Source: Candidatus Heimdallarchaeota archaeon
Lineage (GTDB): Archaea; Asgardarchaeota; Heimdallarchaeia; Heimdallarchaeales; Kariarchaeaceae
NCBI GenBank assembly: GCA_021399405.1
Contig: JAAFKL010000403.1
Location: forward strand, 1 to 41,656
Length of the DNA: 41,656 nt
Direction of reading: 5' to 3'
Shown here: positions 41,215 through 41,656 of the stretch, in pieces
Numbering within the stretch: the first letter of the stretch is position 1
Layout: each line of letters begins with the position of its first letter
Notes under the pieces: model-generated
What the model was told of the DNA's origin: nothing
What the model saw: the letters and a program-made list of their open reading frames with translations, nothing else
Databases searched by the model: none
Position numbers and translations under genes: made by a program

Positions 41215-41656
41215 TTGTCTTATCTCCTGTTTGGGCTGAGCCTGACATATATTTGTCAAAGGCTGCTAATAATTCCTGTTCGGGAATATACTCATCTATG
41301 GATGCTTCTTCTTGCATTAATTCCTTCTCGCTATCATCTAAATCCAAATGCTCTTCTTCATCAGCGACCAGAAAAGCACCATCATAAAATGGTCCCCTTG
41401 AAGTTAAACCTGTTTCCTCAAAAACATCTTCCTCTATGTATTTCTTTCTGAATACAACATCGTCACCCATTAATCGAGTTAACCATTCTTCGGAATCTAC
41501 AACATCGCTGATATTAATTCTCTCAACTCTTCTAGTTTCGATATTCATTGTTGTTTCTTCTAATTGGCTAGCATTCATTTCACCCAATCCCTTAAATCGA
41601 TTGATCAATAGATTCTTACGATCAATCTGCATTTCGTCCAATCCGTCCAACAATGT
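41207..41656 (-). CDS. gyrB: DNA gyrase subunit B, C-terminal part (runs off the window)
   Basis: Only the last 149 codons of the ATPase subunit are present; the gene continues past the window end. The visible part begins in the Toprim-tail region, with NRFKGLGEMNASQLEETTM, the conserved KGLGEM gyrase B motif, followed by LMGDDVVFRKKYIEE. Bacterial GyrB usually ends shortly after this point. Here a further stretch of about 70 residues, rich in Asp and Glu (ADEEEHLDLDDSEKELMQEE), follows. The gene precedes gyrA with overlapping stop and start, so the two subunits are co-transcribed and translationally coupled. Confidence 0.95.
   Translation of the reverse strand, partial: TLLDGLDEMQIDRKNLLINRFKGLGEMNASQLEETTMNIETRRVERINISDVVDSEEWLTRLMGDDVVFRKKYIEEDVFEETGLTSRGPFYDGAFLVADEEEHLDLDDSEKELMQEEASIDEYIPEQELLAAFDKYMSGSAQTGDKTNE
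41223..41228 (-). promoter_or_regulatory. Shine-Dalgarno site for gyrA inside gyrB
   Basis: Minus-strand AGGAGA-like motif eight to nine bases before the ATG at 41214. It supports that start over the earlier in-frame ATG at 41259. Confidence 0.65.

Noticed and set aside
41215..41259. Longer gyrA start at 41259
   Set aside because: The extra 15 residues lie within gyrB, match no gyrase N terminus that I know, and the ATG at 41214 has its own ribosome site and puts the catalytic Tyr at 125.
1..41656. tRNA, rRNA, insertion sequences or phage genes
   Set aside because: The gaps were read for tRNA arms, transposase frames and terminal repeats, and none was convincing. Without a computed search, weak ones could be missed.

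Overview
The window looks like an AT-rich archaeal chromosome segment. The evidence is a two-ring CDC48/VAT-type AAA ATPase, an archaeal/eukaryotic-class tyrosyl-tRNA synthetase, and many first genes with a TATA-like box about 22-30 bases before the start codon, as expected for leaderless transcripts. Clear Shine-Dalgarno motifs appear mainly at internal operon genes and before the giant synthase, and GTG and TTG starts are common. A membrane protein ending in a roadblock/longin-like domain and a tyrosyl-tRNA synthetase resembling plant and protist enzymes make an Asgard archaeon (Heimdallarchaeia-like) my preferred guess. A marine Thermoplasmatota lineage is the main alternative. No rRNA or tRNA gene was recognised to settle it.

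Layout. 1-9.7 kb: cdc48, a polytopic membrane protein, a winged-helix regulator with a secreted anchored protein, an APH-like kinase divergent from tyrS, a second secreted anchored protein, and a haloalkane-dehalogenase-like hydrolase. 9.7-18.8 kb: a 4'-phosphopantetheinyl transferase (PPTase) directly downstream of one 8.4-kb gene for a 2801-residue iterative-type polyketide/fatty-acid synthase with order KS-AT-KS-ACP-ACP-(ACP-like)-ACP-KR-DH. 19-24.7 kb: a TPR protein divergent from the synthase, a sarcosine-oxidase-like flavoenzyme, an S9 peptidase and a MerB-like protein. 24.8-33.6 kb: biotin carboxylase and biotin carrier in one operon, the carboxyltransferase 5 kb further on, with an M3 peptidase, a serine hydrolase, a DinB/YfiT-like protein and an ABM-domain protein between them. 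33.7-36.1 kb: an HdrD/GlpC-like Fe-S protein with DUF3501, convergent with a rubrerythrin. 36.2-38.6 kb: acyl-CoA dehydrogenase divergent from a TetR regulator. 38.6 kb to the end: gyrA and the 3' end of gyrB, overlapping.

How they may work together. The most interesting reading is acyl chain building in an archaeon. Acyl-CoA carboxylase would make malonyl-CoA, the synthase would condense it and reduce and dehydrate the chain (KR and DH, no enoyl reductase or thioesterase seen), and the adjacent PPTase would load the carrier domains. The carrier domains are odd: three have Thr where the phosphopantetheine Ser should be, and the fourth has Glu. The acyl-CoA dehydrogenase/TetR pair suggests acyl-CoA turnover nearby. 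Archaeal membranes are normally isoprenoid, so the product is an open question. The Fe-S/DUF3501/rubrerythrin group looks like a peroxide or oxygen defence module, and gyrase is a bacterial-type topoisomerase.
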